From assembly GCA_029267755.1 (NCBI GenBank), contig JAJUHS010000008.1, positions 1 to 35,240 of the forward strand: 35,240 nucleotides of DNA, written 5' to 3'. Each line of letters begins with the position of its first letter. The first letter of the stretch is position 1. Source of the stretch: Clostridiales bacterium. Its GTDB lineage: Bacteria; Bacillota; Clostridia; Oscillospirales; Oscillospiraceae. A program made the translations under genes and the position numbers. Below, one piece after another: positions 7,314 through 14,967 of the stretch. The notes beneath the pieces are model-generated. The model was not told where the DNA came from. It did not search any database and saw nothing but the letters and a program-made list of their open reading frames with translations.

Positions 7314-8540
7314 TTATATCTTTTTGAACGCAAGGCAAGCGTTGTGTCCTCCGAAGCCGAAAGATGTGGAAAGCGCAAGCTCGATATCAGCCTTTACGGC
7401 CTTGTTCGGGGTATAGTTTAGATCGCATTCCTCGTCCGGCTCAAGATAATTGATGGTCGGAGGAATAATGCCGTTTTTAAGCGCAAGTATGGAAGCTATC
7501 GCCTCGACGGCTCCGGCGGCGCCCAGCATGTGTCCCGTCATCGATTTTGTTGAGCTGATATGCAGCTTTTTTGCCATTTCCTCTCCGAAAGCCTGCTTGA
7601 CGGCCAATGTCTCGGTCTTGTCGTTCAGCTTCGTTCCGGTTCCGTGGGCGTTTAAATATATCTTTGAAACGTCCGTTTCGTTTCCGGCAAGCGCCTCGCT
7701 GATTGCCTTCGCGGAGGCCTTGGCCTCCGGATTTGGCGCCGTCATATGATAAGCGTCACAGGTCGAGCCATAGCCGCATACCTCGGCGTATATCTTCGCG
7801 CCTCGCTTAAGCGCATGCTCGTATTCCTCGAGTATCAGAACACCAGCGCCCTCGCCCATTACAAAGCCGTCGCGCCTCTTGTCGAAGGGAACGGACGCTG
7901 CGTTTCTGTCCGTAGCGGGGCTGAGTGTCTGAGCGTTTCCGAAGCCGGCTATTGAAAACGGATTTATCGCCGCCTCGCTTCCGCCGCAGATTATTGCCTT
8001 GGCATAGCCGTGCTTAACCGCCCTGTACGCTTCGCCTATGGAGCTTGATGATGTTGCGCAGGCGGTGGTCACGGAAATGCAGGGGCCCGTCGCGCCATAT
8101 CTGATCGCTATATTGCCCGCCGCGATGTTGCTTATCATTTTGGGAACAAACAGAGGCGACACCTTTCTAACGCCGCCCGCGATAAAGTTTGCGTGCTCAC
8201 TGCAAAAGGTATTGAAGCCGCCGACGCCCGAACCGAAGTAAACGCCAAGGTCTTCGCCGTCAATGCTGTTTTCGAGGCCGCTGTCCTCCATGGCCTCCTG
8301 CGCCGCGTAAAGCGCATACTGCGAGAAAAGATCCATTCTCCTGACAGTATTGCCGTCAAGGCGGCTTGAGGGATCAAAATTCTTTACTTCGGCGGCCATC
8401 TTATATTTAAAAGGGCTGTGGTCGAAGTAGGAAATGAAATCCACTCCGTTTTTGCCGTTAACAAGTCCATCCCAGAACGACTTGACGTCGTTTCCTATGG
8501 GAGTTACCGCACCGAGTCCTGTTATGACTACTCTGCTCAT
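7314..8540 (-). CDS. fabF: Beta-ketoacyl-ACP synthase II
   Basis: The product (408 residues) elongates acyl-ACP with malonyl-ACP by decarboxylative Claisen condensation. The Cys-His-His triad is visible: Cys in VTTACATSS, His in NAHGTGT, and His in KSMTGHMLGAAGA, plus the C-terminal GFGGHNA block. Length is typical. It starts 45 bases after fabG and is followed closely by fabZ. It is the only elongating condensing enzyme in the cluster; fabH supplies initiation. Confidence 0.97.
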   Translation of the reverse strand: MSRVVITGLGAVTPIGNDVKSFWDGLVNGKNGVDFISYFDHSPFKYKMAAEVKNFDPSSRLDGNTVRRMDLFSQYALYAAQEAMEDSGLENSIDGEDLGVYFGSGVGGFNTFCSEHANFIAGGVRKVSPLFVPKMISNIAAGNIAIRYGATGPCISVTTACATSSSSIGEAYRAVKHGYAKAIICGGSEAAINPFSIAGFGNAQTLSPATDRNAASVPFDKRRDGFVMGEGAGVLILEEYEHALKRGAKIYAEVCGYGSTCDAYHMTAPNPEAKASAKAISEALAGNETDVSKIYLNAHGTGTKLNDKTETLAVKQAFGEEMAKKLHISSTKSMTGHMLGAAGAVEAIASILALKNGIIPPTINYLEPDEECDLNYTPNKAVKADIELALSTSFGFGGHNACLAFKKI

Positions 8541-8585
8541 AAAAACCTCTCTTTATGCTGTGATTGGAAATTCAATATATGCCTG

Positions 8586-9320
8586 TTACATTGCGAGCCC
8601 GCCGTCTATGCGGATGACCTCGCCGGTTATATAATCCGATTTTGAAGACGCTAAAAAGAGCGCGAGTTCCGCAACCTCCTCGGGTTTTCCCATTCTCTTT
8701 TGCGGTATGCTTTCGACAAAAGGATTGGTTTCGTCGAAGCCTGCGGTCATATCCGTCTTGATAAAGCCGGGAGCGATGGCGTTGCAGCAAACCCCTCTGG
8801 AGGCCAGCTCCTTTGCGACCGATTTGGTAAAGCCTATCACTCCGGCCTTTGATGCGGAGTAGTTAGCCTGCCCCTGGTTTCCTATAATTCCAGAAATGGA
8901 ACTTATGTTAATTATTTTCCCAGATTTCCGCTTTGCAAAGATCGGGTACACCTGCTTTACGGTATTGAACATACCCTTGAGATTTATATCTATCACTTCG
9001 CCGAAATCCTGCTCCTTCATAGCGAGAAGCAGCTTATCCTTCGTTATTCCCGCGTTGTTTACAAGAATGTCAACGGTGCCGAAATCCTTTACGATCTGCT
9101 TAAATGTATCCGTAACCTCCTGAAAGCTTGCTACGTTGCATTTGTAGGCCTCCGCCCCGACTCCGGCAGACAGGAGCTTTGACTTAAGCTCCTCCGCTTT
9201 CTCCTGATTTCCGGAGTAGATAAATGCGATGGAAGCGCCGTTTTCTGCGAACTTTTCGCAGATTGCGCGCCCGATACCTCTAGAACCGCCCGTTATTACG
9301 GCTACTTTTCCTTTAAGCAT
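8586..9320 (-). CDS. fabG: 3-oxoacyl-ACP reductase
   Basis: The product (244 residues) is a short-chain dehydrogenase that reduces 3-oxoacyl-ACP with NADPH. Visible motifs are the cofactor loop GGSRGIGRA, NNAG, the serine of SISGIIG, the YSASK catalytic pair, and a C-terminal GGLAM. It overlaps the end of fabD by 8 bases, so the two are translationally coupled. Position between fabD and fabF supports the FabG assignment over another SDR function. Confidence 0.96.
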   Translation of the reverse strand: MLKGKVAVITGGSRGIGRAICEKFAENGASIAFIYSGNQEKAEELKSKLLSAGVGAEAYKCNVASFQEVTDTFKQIVKDFGTVDILVNNAGITKDKLLLAMKEQDFGEVIDINLKGMFNTVKQVYPIFAKRKSGKIINISSISGIIGNQGQANYSASKAGVIGFTKSVAKELASRGVCCNAIAPGFIKTDMTAGFDETNPFVESIPQKRMGKPEEVAELALFLASSKSDYITGEVIRIDGGLAM

Positions 9321-10230
9321 TCCTAATCTCCTTTGCCAGGCTGACAGCGCTTTCGTAGTTATCCACCGAATATGCGTTCACTTCCGGCGCGATGCGCTTT
9401 ATGAGCTTTTGCAGGGTGTTCCCCGCGCCCGTTTCAATAAAGGTATCAAAGCCGGCGCCTACCATATCCGAGATAATCGTATCCCATCTCACGGGGCTGT
9501 TAATTTGCCTTTCGAGCAAAGCCTTAACATCGTCGCCATAAGGCTTTGCGGTTGCGTTCGAATAAGCTGTTATCAACGGCTTTACTACCTTTACGTCCTT
9601 AAGAAACTCGCCGAATCTGCGTGAGGCTTCGTCCATGAACGGAGAATGGAAAGCTCCTCCGACAGGCAAAGCCATGCATTTGCCCTTAGCCTCGTTAACA
9701 TCCTGCTTGAAAAGCTCAAGCTCTTCCTTAAGGCCCGCGACAACAAGCTGCCCGGGTGAATTGTAGTTTACGGGAAATATATTTTTATACTTTTTGCAGA
9801 GCTGCTCAACCGTTTCGTTTTCTAGCTTCAGCACGGCCATCATCGCCGCCGGAACCTTTTCGTTGGCTTCACCCATTATCTCGCCTCGCTTGCAGGCAAG
9901 CTTAAAGCCTTCGAGATGCGAGAACGCCCCCGCAAAAGCAAGCGCGGGGAGCTCGCCAAGCGAAAAGCCTGCGACGGCTTCGGGCTTTATACCGAGCTCA
10001 TCAAGCGATATCGCAGCCGCGATATCGGCAAGATACAGGCAGGGCTGGGTATTCTGAGTACGCTTAAGGGTATCGGCGTCGCCCTCGAAGCACTGCGCAA
10101 GCGTGCCGGCGCGGTAAGCCTCGGCGCTGTTGAAAAGCTCCTTGACCGTTTTGCTCTTCTCATAGAAGCTCTTGCCCATCCCGGCGAACTGGGCACCCTG
10201 ACCGGAAAAAACAAACGCTATTTTACCCAT
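9313..10230 (-). CDS. fabD: Malonyl-CoA:ACP transacylase
   Basis: The product (305 residues) moves malonyl groups from CoA to ACP. It has the N-terminal FSGQGAQFAGMG block, the nucleophile Ser in GFSLGELPAL, and the catalytic His in GGAFHSPFM. The nucleophile motif has Phe where GHSLGE is common, a tolerated change. The gene overlaps fabK by 13 bases at its start and fabG by 8 bases at its end. Confidence 0.95.
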   Translation of the reverse strand: MGKIAFVFSGQGAQFAGMGKSFYEKSKTVKELFNSAEAYRAGTLAQCFEGDADTLKRTQNTQPCLYLADIAAAISLDELGIKPEAVAGFSLGELPALAFAGAFSHLEGFKLACKRGEIMGEANEKVPAAMMAVLKLENETVEQLCKKYKNIFPVNYNSPGQLVVAGLKEELELFKQDVNEAKGKCMALPVGGAFHSPFMDEASRRFGEFLKDVKVVKPLITAYSNATAKPYGDDVKALLERQINSPVRWDTIISDMVGAGFDTFIETGAGNTLQKLIKRIAPEVNAYSVDNYESAVSLAKEIRNA

Positions 10231-11168
10231 GACGCGGCTCCCTTCAGCAAAGCTTCCGCCTCTTTAAATATTTCCTCGATTATTTCTGCCGCAGGCTGCT
10301 CCTTGGAAACCAAGCCTGCAATCTGACCTGCGAGGAAGCAGCCGTCCTGTTTATCGCCCTCGACCGCTGCCTTGCGAAGCGCTCCGACGCCCAGAAGGGC
10401 AACGGACTCGGCGGTCGCATCCGGGCTGTATTCTTCCTTCTGGAAGTTCCTGGTAAAAGCGTTCTTAATGCTTCTGCAGGTATTTCCTCCGAAGCGGAGT
10501 CCCGTGACCGCCGTCGAAATGTCCCCCGCCTTTAGCACCATTTCCTTATAGTTCTGATGCACGGAGCATTCCTCGGCTACAAGGAACCTCGTTCCAAGCT
10601 GAACGCCGCAGGCGCCCAGCATAAGGCTCGCCGCGACCCCTCTGCCGTCCGCGATTCCGCCGGCGGCGATTACGGGGATACTTACGGCGTCGCGAACCTG
10701 CGGAACGATAGCCATGGTAGTAAGCTCACCTATATGCCCGCCGGATTCCATACCCTCCGCTATAACCGCGACGGCGCCGCAGCGCTCCATTTTTTTTGCC
10801 ATGGCAACCGAAGCCACTACGGGTATCACCTTGACACCGGCCTCCGCCCAGCGCGGCATATACTTTGCGGGGATACCCGCGCCGGTTGTCACAACAGGAA
10901 CCTTTTCCCGCGCCACGATTTCGGCCACTTCGTCGGCATAGGGGCTCATCAGCATGATATTGACGCCGAAGGGCTTATCGGTAAGAGATCTTGCGATGTC
11001 TATCTGCCCCTTAAGGTAATCGGCGTCGGCGTTCATAGCTGATATGATGCCCAGACCGCCTCCGTTTGAAACGGCTGCTGCCAGCTTTCCGTCGGCTATC
11101 CACGCCATTCCGCCCTGGAATATCGGGTACTTTATTCCGAGCATCTCACATATTGGCGATACTATCAT
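10218..11168 (-). CDS. fabK: FMN-dependent enoyl-ACP reductase II
   Basis: The product (316 residues) is a TIM-barrel flavoprotein of the FabK / nitronate monooxygenase family. It starts with FQGGMAWIADGKLAAAVSNG and has SGGHIGE and VIAAGGIADGRG flavin-binding blocks. Within the operon it fills the enoyl reductase role, since no FabI or FabV is present. FabK is typical of streptococci and Clostridia and is insensitive to triclosan in studied cases (family knowledge). It lies 29 bases after acpP and overlaps fabD. Confidence 0.93.
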   Translation of the reverse strand: MIVSPICEMLGIKYPIFQGGMAWIADGKLAAAVSNGGGLGIISAMNADADYLKGQIDIARSLTDKPFGVNIMLMSPYADEVAEIVAREKVPVVTTGAGIPAKYMPRWAEAGVKVIPVVASVAMAKKMERCGAVAVIAEGMESGGHIGELTTMAIVPQVRDAVSIPVIAAGGIADGRGVAASLMLGACGVQLGTRFLVAEECSVHQNYKEMVLKAGDISTAVTGLRFGGNTCRSIKNAFTRNFQKEEYSPDATAESVALLGVGALRKAAVEGDKQDGCFLAGQIAGLVSKEQPAAEIIEEIFKEAEALLKGAASWVK

Positions 11169-11197
11169 AGGAGTTCATTCCTTATCTCAATCTTTTA

Positions 11198-11419
11198 TTA
11201 GTCCAGCTTTGACTCAACAAGTTTTACAAGGTCCCCTACCGACTGGAGGGATGAGTCAACCTCAAGCTCAATACCGAATTCGTCCTCGATGTTCATAACA
11301 AGCTCGGTGACGTCAAGAGAATCGATTCCGAGATCGGCAAACTTCGTATCCTCACTCAGCGTGGATGCGTCGCAATTGATCTTTTCAGCGATAATTCCGC
11401 AGATTTTTTCGAATACCAT
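11198..11419 (-). CDS. acpP: Acyl carrier protein
   Basis: The 73-residue acidic protein carries acyl chains on 4'-phosphopantetheine attached to Ser34 in the motif GIDSLD. Helices and length match ACP. The ATG at 11419 has AGGAG upstream at 9-nt spacing. It sits between fabH and fabK, so it is the carrier for the FAS II enzymes around it. Two cysteines near the N-terminus (positions 7 and 16) are unusual for ACPs but not informative alone. Confidence 0.96.
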   Translation of the reverse strand: MVFEKICGIIAEKINCDASTLSEDTKFADLGIDSLDVTELVMNIEDEFGIELEVDSSLQSVGDLVKLVESKLD

Positions 11420-11471
11420 ATTAAACTTCTCCTTTAAATATAATTATTATAAGTCAAGCCTGAAAATGGCT

Positions 11472-12425
11472 TTACCATCTTATTAGGCAGGCCGCATTGG
11501 AAAGTCCCGCTCCGAACGCTGTAAGGATTATTAGGTCTCCGCATTTAAGGAGCCCCTTCCTGTTTATTTCGTCAAGCGCTATCGGGATGCTGGCGGAGGA
11601 TGTGTTTCCATATTCCTGAATGTTGACATAGAATTTGCTTATTGGCATCTTCAGCCTTATGCAGGCGAGGTCTATGATTCTTTTGTTTGCCTGGTGCGGG
11701 ACGATATACTTTATTTCATCCGGAGTCAGTCCGTTCTGTTCGAGCAGCTTATTTATATCGCTGCATATCGCATTTACCGCGTACTTGAAGGTTTCCTGCC
11801 CCTCCATGTGGATAAACGGCCTTTCAGGCTCAAGCCTGGAAAAAGGCGATTCTCCGGCGTAAGCCGGTATCTTGATTACGGTGTCTCCGCCCCTGGTTGT
11901 GAACGTCGAGTCCAGATAACCGCTGCCCTTGCCGAGTACGGCGGCTCCCGCACCGTCGGCGAATATAACGCAGGTTCCCCTGTCCTTCCAGTCCACAAGC
12001 TTGCTGAGGCGTTCCGCCCCGACTACCAAGACCTTTTTAACCTTGCCTCTGGCAAAGTACCCGGCCGCTGTCTCAAGAAGATAAAGAAAAGCCGAGCACG
12101 CCGCATTAATGTCGTAAGCGGTGCAGGTGGCGCCGAGCTTTCTCTGTATCATGCAGGAGAGCGACGGCGATACGTTGTCACCGCTGACCGTAGCGGCAAG
12201 AATAAGGTCAAGCTCCTCCGGCTTTGTGCCGCTGTTCTCAAGCGCACGGAGCGCCGCCTGATAGCCCAACTCCACCGTTGTCTCGGTTGTGCAAATATGT
12301 CTTCTCTGAACTCCGACACGCTGCCTTATCCATTCGTCCGAGGTATCGACAATTTTAGACATATCATCGTTGGTGACGATATTATCGGGAACATACATAC
12401 CCGTTCCAAGTATTGAGAAATTCAT
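11472..12425 (-). CDS. fabH: Beta-ketoacyl-ACP synthase III
   Basis: The product (317 residues) starts fatty-acid synthesis by condensing an acyl-CoA with malonyl-ACP. The catalytic triad is present: Cys in DINAACSAF, His in VPHQANKRI, Asn in EYGNTSSAS. The ATG at 12425 follows GGAGG at 5-nt spacing. It is the first gene of the seven-gene FAS II operon. No fabT- or fapR-type regulator precedes it, and it diverges from a sigma-factor gene. Confidence 0.96.
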   Translation of the reverse strand: MNFSILGTGMYVPDNIVTNDDMSKIVDTSDEWIRQRVGVQRRHICTTETTVELGYQAALRALENSGTKPEELDLILAATVSGDNVSPSLSCMIQRKLGATCTAYDINAACSAFLYLLETAAGYFARGKVKKVLVVGAERLSKLVDWKDRGTCVIFADGAGAAVLGKGSGYLDSTFTTRGGDTVIKIPAYAGESPFSRLEPERPFIHMEGQETFKYAVNAICSDINKLLEQNGLTPDEIKYIVPHQANKRIIDLACIRLKMPISKFYVNIQEYGNTSSASIPIALDEINRKGLLKCGDLIILTAFGAGLSNAACLIRW

Positions 12426-12621
12426 TTCAGCCTCCGTTTCAGACCTTCAACCTATTAGTACCCATTTTTCTGTTTTGGTTACATAAAATCTAAAAATTTC
12501 TTGTATTTTTTTAGTGGCTTCAGAATTTTCAAATATTTTTTCAGATTATTGTAACCTTTTGTAGTCAAATTGGCACTAACTATGGTATAATAGTCGCCAA
12601 TACCAAAGCGGAGGTGACTCA
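12426..12621. promoter_or_regulatory. Divergent control region between fabH and the sigma-factor operon
   Basis: For the plus strand, an extended -10 (TGG-TATAAT, 12583-12591) lies 30 bases before the sigma-factor start; its -35 is poor. For fabH no clear consensus promoter was found. Two facing copies of TGTAACC occur, one on each strand (plus 12550-12556; minus 12483-12477). TTAGTACC at 12455-12462 matches the half-site reported for FapR operators, but no matching second half is present, so this is weak. No small gene was recognised. Confidence 0.55.
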
Positions 12622-13131
12622 GTGAAAGAATTCGAAGAGATATACGTTGATAACTCCTCCCGGATTTTTTCGTTCCTATTTAAGCTCTGCAAGGATCATT
12701 CCCTTGCTGAGGAGCTTACGCAGGAAACGTTTTTACAGGCTTTCAAAAGCTTCTATAAATTCAAAGGCAACTGTGAAATATCAACATGGCTTACCGCTAT
12801 TGCAAAGCATACCTTTTATCATCATCTCAGAAAGCATAAGCTCGGAATTGACGCCATCAGTCTGGAGCACGCCACCGAGGTCTACTGCACCAGCACCTTG
12901 GGCGACCCTGAAAATGAGCTTAAGAAAAAAATGGTATCCGAAGCGATTAAAAAAGTTATAAATTCCATTCCCGACAAGTACCGCGATGTGGTTATTCTGA
13001 GAACCTACGGCGAAATGCCCTTCGCGCAGATCGCAAAGGTACTGGAAATTACCGAAAGCTCCGCGAAAGTCATATACTTCCGGGCGAAAAAAATGTTGAT
13101 GGAGGAAATCAAAAGTGAGTTTGAACTGTGA
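12622..13131 (+). CDS. RNA polymerase sigma factor, ECF (sigma-70 family)
   Basis: The 169-residue protein has sigma region 2 (about residues 5-75: LAEELTQETFLQAFKSFYKF and ISTWLTAIAKH) and sigma region 4 (about 110-165, ending in a helix-turn-helix IAKVLEITESSAKVIYFRAKK). Regions 1 and 3 are missing, as in ECF factors. The GTG start at 12622 has GGAGGTGA at 12610-12617. Its 3' end overlaps the next gene, a zinc-finger anti-sigma factor, by 17 bases, the standard pairing. The signal and regulon are not known; the divergent fabH is an obvious candidate to test. Confidence 0.93.
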   Translation: MKEFEEIYVDNSSRIFSFLFKLCKDHSLAEELTQETFLQAFKSFYKFKGNCEISTWLTAIAKHTFYHHLRKHKLGIDAISLEHATEVYCTSTLGDPENELKKKMVSEAIKKVINSIPDKYRDVVILRTYGEMPFAQIAKVLEITESSAKVIYFRAKKMLMEEIKSEFEL

Positions 13132-13441
13132 TATCGTCATGGACTGCGTTTCAATATACAAGGACGGCCTCGCGAGCGAAGGGACTAAAAAAGCCGTCGA
13201 AACGCATTTAAAGGAATGTCCCGACTGCAAAAAGTACTACAGGCAGTACGACTCAATAAAGCATATCAATACCTCGAACCAAATTGTTTCCTCCGACGAC
13301 AAAACAGCTAAATTCGCCGCCATATCCTCGGTTCTGGACGCCCGCAGGAAGCTTTTCAACGCCTGCTTCGCAATTTTTGCCGCCATCACCGTCGCCTCTG
13401 TTCTGTTCGGAATAATCGTCGGAACGCGCTCAAAAAAGTAA
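13115..13441 (+). CDS. Zinc-finger transmembrane anti-sigma factor
   Basis: The 108-residue protein has an N-terminal zf-HC2 motif, HLKECPDC (H-x3-C-x2-C) at about residues 31-38, which in this family binds zinc and holds the sigma factor. A single membrane helix follows near the C-terminus (LFNACFAIFAAITVASVLFG), leaving almost no extracytoplasmic part. The GTG start lies inside the sigma gene with GGAGG upstream. With so short an outer tail, sensing may occur in the membrane or through zinc/thiol chemistry (inference). Confidence 0.88.
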   Translation: MSLNCDIVMDCVSIYKDGLASEGTKKAVETHLKECPDCKKYYRQYDSIKHINTSNQIVSSDDKTAKFAAISSVLDARRKLFNACFAIFAAITVASVLFGIIVGTRSKK

Positions 13442-13471
13442 AACTGACCTTAATTCCTTAATATTTATTAT

Positions 13472-13510
13472 AAAGCAGCCGGACAAGCATTTTTTGTCGG
13501 CTGCTTTTTA
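13472..13510 (+). terminator. Terminator of the sigma / anti-sigma operon
   Basis: AAAGCAGCC-GACAA pairs with TTGTC-GGCTGCTTT (14 bp with one bulged G), and the descending arm runs into a T-rich tail (TTTTTAATTTT). It lies 30 bases after the anti-sigma stop. Confidence 0.88.
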
Positions 13511-13520
13511 ATTTTCCCTA

Positions 13521-13572
13521 TTGACAATTTTCAGCATTGGTCGTAATATGTTTATGATATCAATTTGATATC
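13521..13572 (+). promoter_or_regulatory. Promoter and palindrome upstream of the SPFH gene
   Basis: TTGACA (13521-13526) is 17 bases from TAATAT (13544-13549), a reasonable vegetative promoter. Directly downstream, at the expected start point, is a palindrome GATATCA-ATT-TGATATC (13556-13572). A repressor bound there would block transcription. The small ribbon-helix-helix protein encoded downstream is one candidate (inference). Confidence 0.72.
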
Positions 13573-13596
13573 GCATTAATATTAGGAGTGATAATA

Positions 13597-14622
13597 ATGA
13601 GTGAAAAAGAAAGTCCCTCTAAGGAACTGCAATATGAGGAGATTACGCCTAAATACTCAAACGGCATGGCTATCCTGATACTGAATATTTTATTAATGGC
13701 CGCCTCTCTCGCGGCTGTCATCTTCGGCGCGATAAGAGCCGAGGCTTCGAGCTCCGCTTTGGGTATAGTACTTATCGTGGTCGGAAGCGTCTTCCTATGC
13801 ATAGTCTCACCGATTATCTTTGCCGGTCTAAAAGTATTGAAACCGAACGAGGCCCTTGTGCTGACGCTTTTCGGAAAGTACTACGGCACGCTCAAGGGGG
13901 AGGGCTTCTTCTTTGTAAATCCCTTCGTTACGGCCGTTAATCCCGGCAACACCCCGCTTTCGACTGCTACTGTGATAGGAAATGACGCCGCGGTTCCCGC
14001 GGGGAAAAACCAGGCTCAGGTTCATTCGTACAGCAAAAAAATATCGCTCAAGGCGATGACGCTGAATAACAATACGCAGAAAATAAATGACCAGCTAGGA
14101 AATCCGATTATCATCGGCATCGTTGTTATTTGGAAGGTTGTAAACACCGCCAAGGCCGTGTTCAACGTTGACAACTACAAGGAATTTCTGTCCATACAGT
14201 GCGATTCTGCTCTGAGGAATATCGTAAGGCTCTACCCCTATGACGTATCCGGCGACGACAATGAAAAAACGCTTCGCGGAAGCAGCCTTGAGATCGCCGA
14301 AAGGATAAAGGCCGAAATCCAGGCGAAAACCGAGATAGCTGGCCTTGAGATAATCGAAGCAAGGATAACCCATCTTTCCTACGCACCGGAAATCGCTGCG
14401 GCCATGCTCCAGCGGCAGCAGGCCTCCGCAATAATTGACGCGAGACAGATGATCGTCGAAGGCGCCGTCAGCATGGTCGAAATGGCTCTCGACAAGCTTA
14501 ACGAGCGTGAAATAGTTCACCTCGACGAGGAGCGCAAGGCCGCAATGGTAAGCAACCTGCTCGTCATACTCTGTGGAAACAAGGACGCCCAGCCCGTCGT
14601 AAACAGCGGCTCATTGTATTGA
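13597..14622 (+). CDS. SPFH / band-7 domain membrane protein
   Basis: The 341-residue protein has two N-terminal membrane helices (about residues 25-45 and 50-75), then an SPFH domain starting near LKPNEALVLTLFGKYYGT and running to about residue 270, then a short coiled region with no long C-terminal tail. SPFH proteins (stomatin/flotillin relatives) form membrane microdomain assemblies. The ATG at 13597 has AGGAG at 8-nt spacing; an upstream GTG at 13588 is inside that ribosome site. It is followed by a small DNA-binding-like protein, with which it probably shares a transcript. No protease (NfeD) partner is adjacent. Confidence 0.88.
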   Translation: MSEKESPSKELQYEEITPKYSNGMAILILNILLMAASLAAVIFGAIRAEASSSALGIVLIVVGSVFLCIVSPIIFAGLKVLKPNEALVLTLFGKYYGTLKGEGFFFVNPFVTAVNPGNTPLSTATVIGNDAAVPAGKNQAQVHSYSKKISLKAMTLNNNTQKINDQLGNPIIIGIVVIWKVVNTAKAVFNVDNYKEFLSIQCDSALRNIVRLYPYDVSGDDNEKTLRGSSLEIAERIKAEIQAKTEIAGLEIIEARITHLSYAPEIAAAMLQRQQASAIIDARQMIVEGAVSMVEMALDKLNEREIVHLDEERKAAMVSNLLVILCGNKDAQPVVNSGSLY

Positions 14623-14667
14623 TTAAACTTACAGGATCAATAATTACACATTTGGGAGGGATGGCGC

Positions 14668-14862
14668 TTGGACAGCAAGGATAAGGAAAAGAAACAATTA
14701 TTGCTCCGGATATCGCCGTCCCTCTGGGAGGATCTGGCAGCATGGGCTGAGGACGACTTTCGTTCCCTTAACGGCCAGATTGAGTATCTGCTCAGTGAAG
14801 CGGTAAAACGGCGAAAAAAGGGAAAGCGGACTAACAAAGAAGATCAAGAAGAATACAAATAG
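14668..14862 (+). CDS. Small ribbon-helix-helix (Arc-like) protein
   Basis: The 64-residue protein has a beta strand LLLRISPSLW followed by two helices (EDLAAWAEDD and SLNGQIEYLLSEAVKR), the pattern of Arc/MetJ ribbon-helix-helix DNA-binding proteins, and then a basic and acidic charged tail. It starts with TTG at 14668, with GGGAGGG at 14654-14660; the ATG at 14661 leads to a stop after seven codons. It follows the SPFH gene by 45 bases. It could be a transcription factor for this locus or a partner protein; no toxin gene is adjacent. Confidence 0.75.
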   Translation: MDSKDKEKKQLLLRISPSLWEDLAAWAEDDFRSLNGQIEYLLSEAVKRRKKGKRTNKEDQEEYK

Positions 14863-14894
14863 GAGGCAGCCGAATTTTTCCGCTGCCTCCTATT
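14858..14894. terminator. Bidirectional hairpin between convergent genes
   Basis: A perfect 13-bp inverted repeat (14858-14870 with 14882-14894, 11-nt loop) overlaps the stop codon of the ribbon-helix-helix gene. The core is GGAGGCAGC/GCTGCCTCC. T-richness is modest on both sides, so it probably ends transcripts from both directions. Confidence 0.7.
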
Positions 14895-14967
14895 CTGTCC
14901 GCCACCCCCTCGCACAGCCCGCGCAAATCGTGAGAGGCTGCGGAAATCGGATTTCTGACAAAGCCTT

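Noticed and set aside
12455-12462. FapR operator at fabH
   Set aside because: Only a half-site TTAGTACC is visible without the opposing half; FapR is not known from the sequence here.
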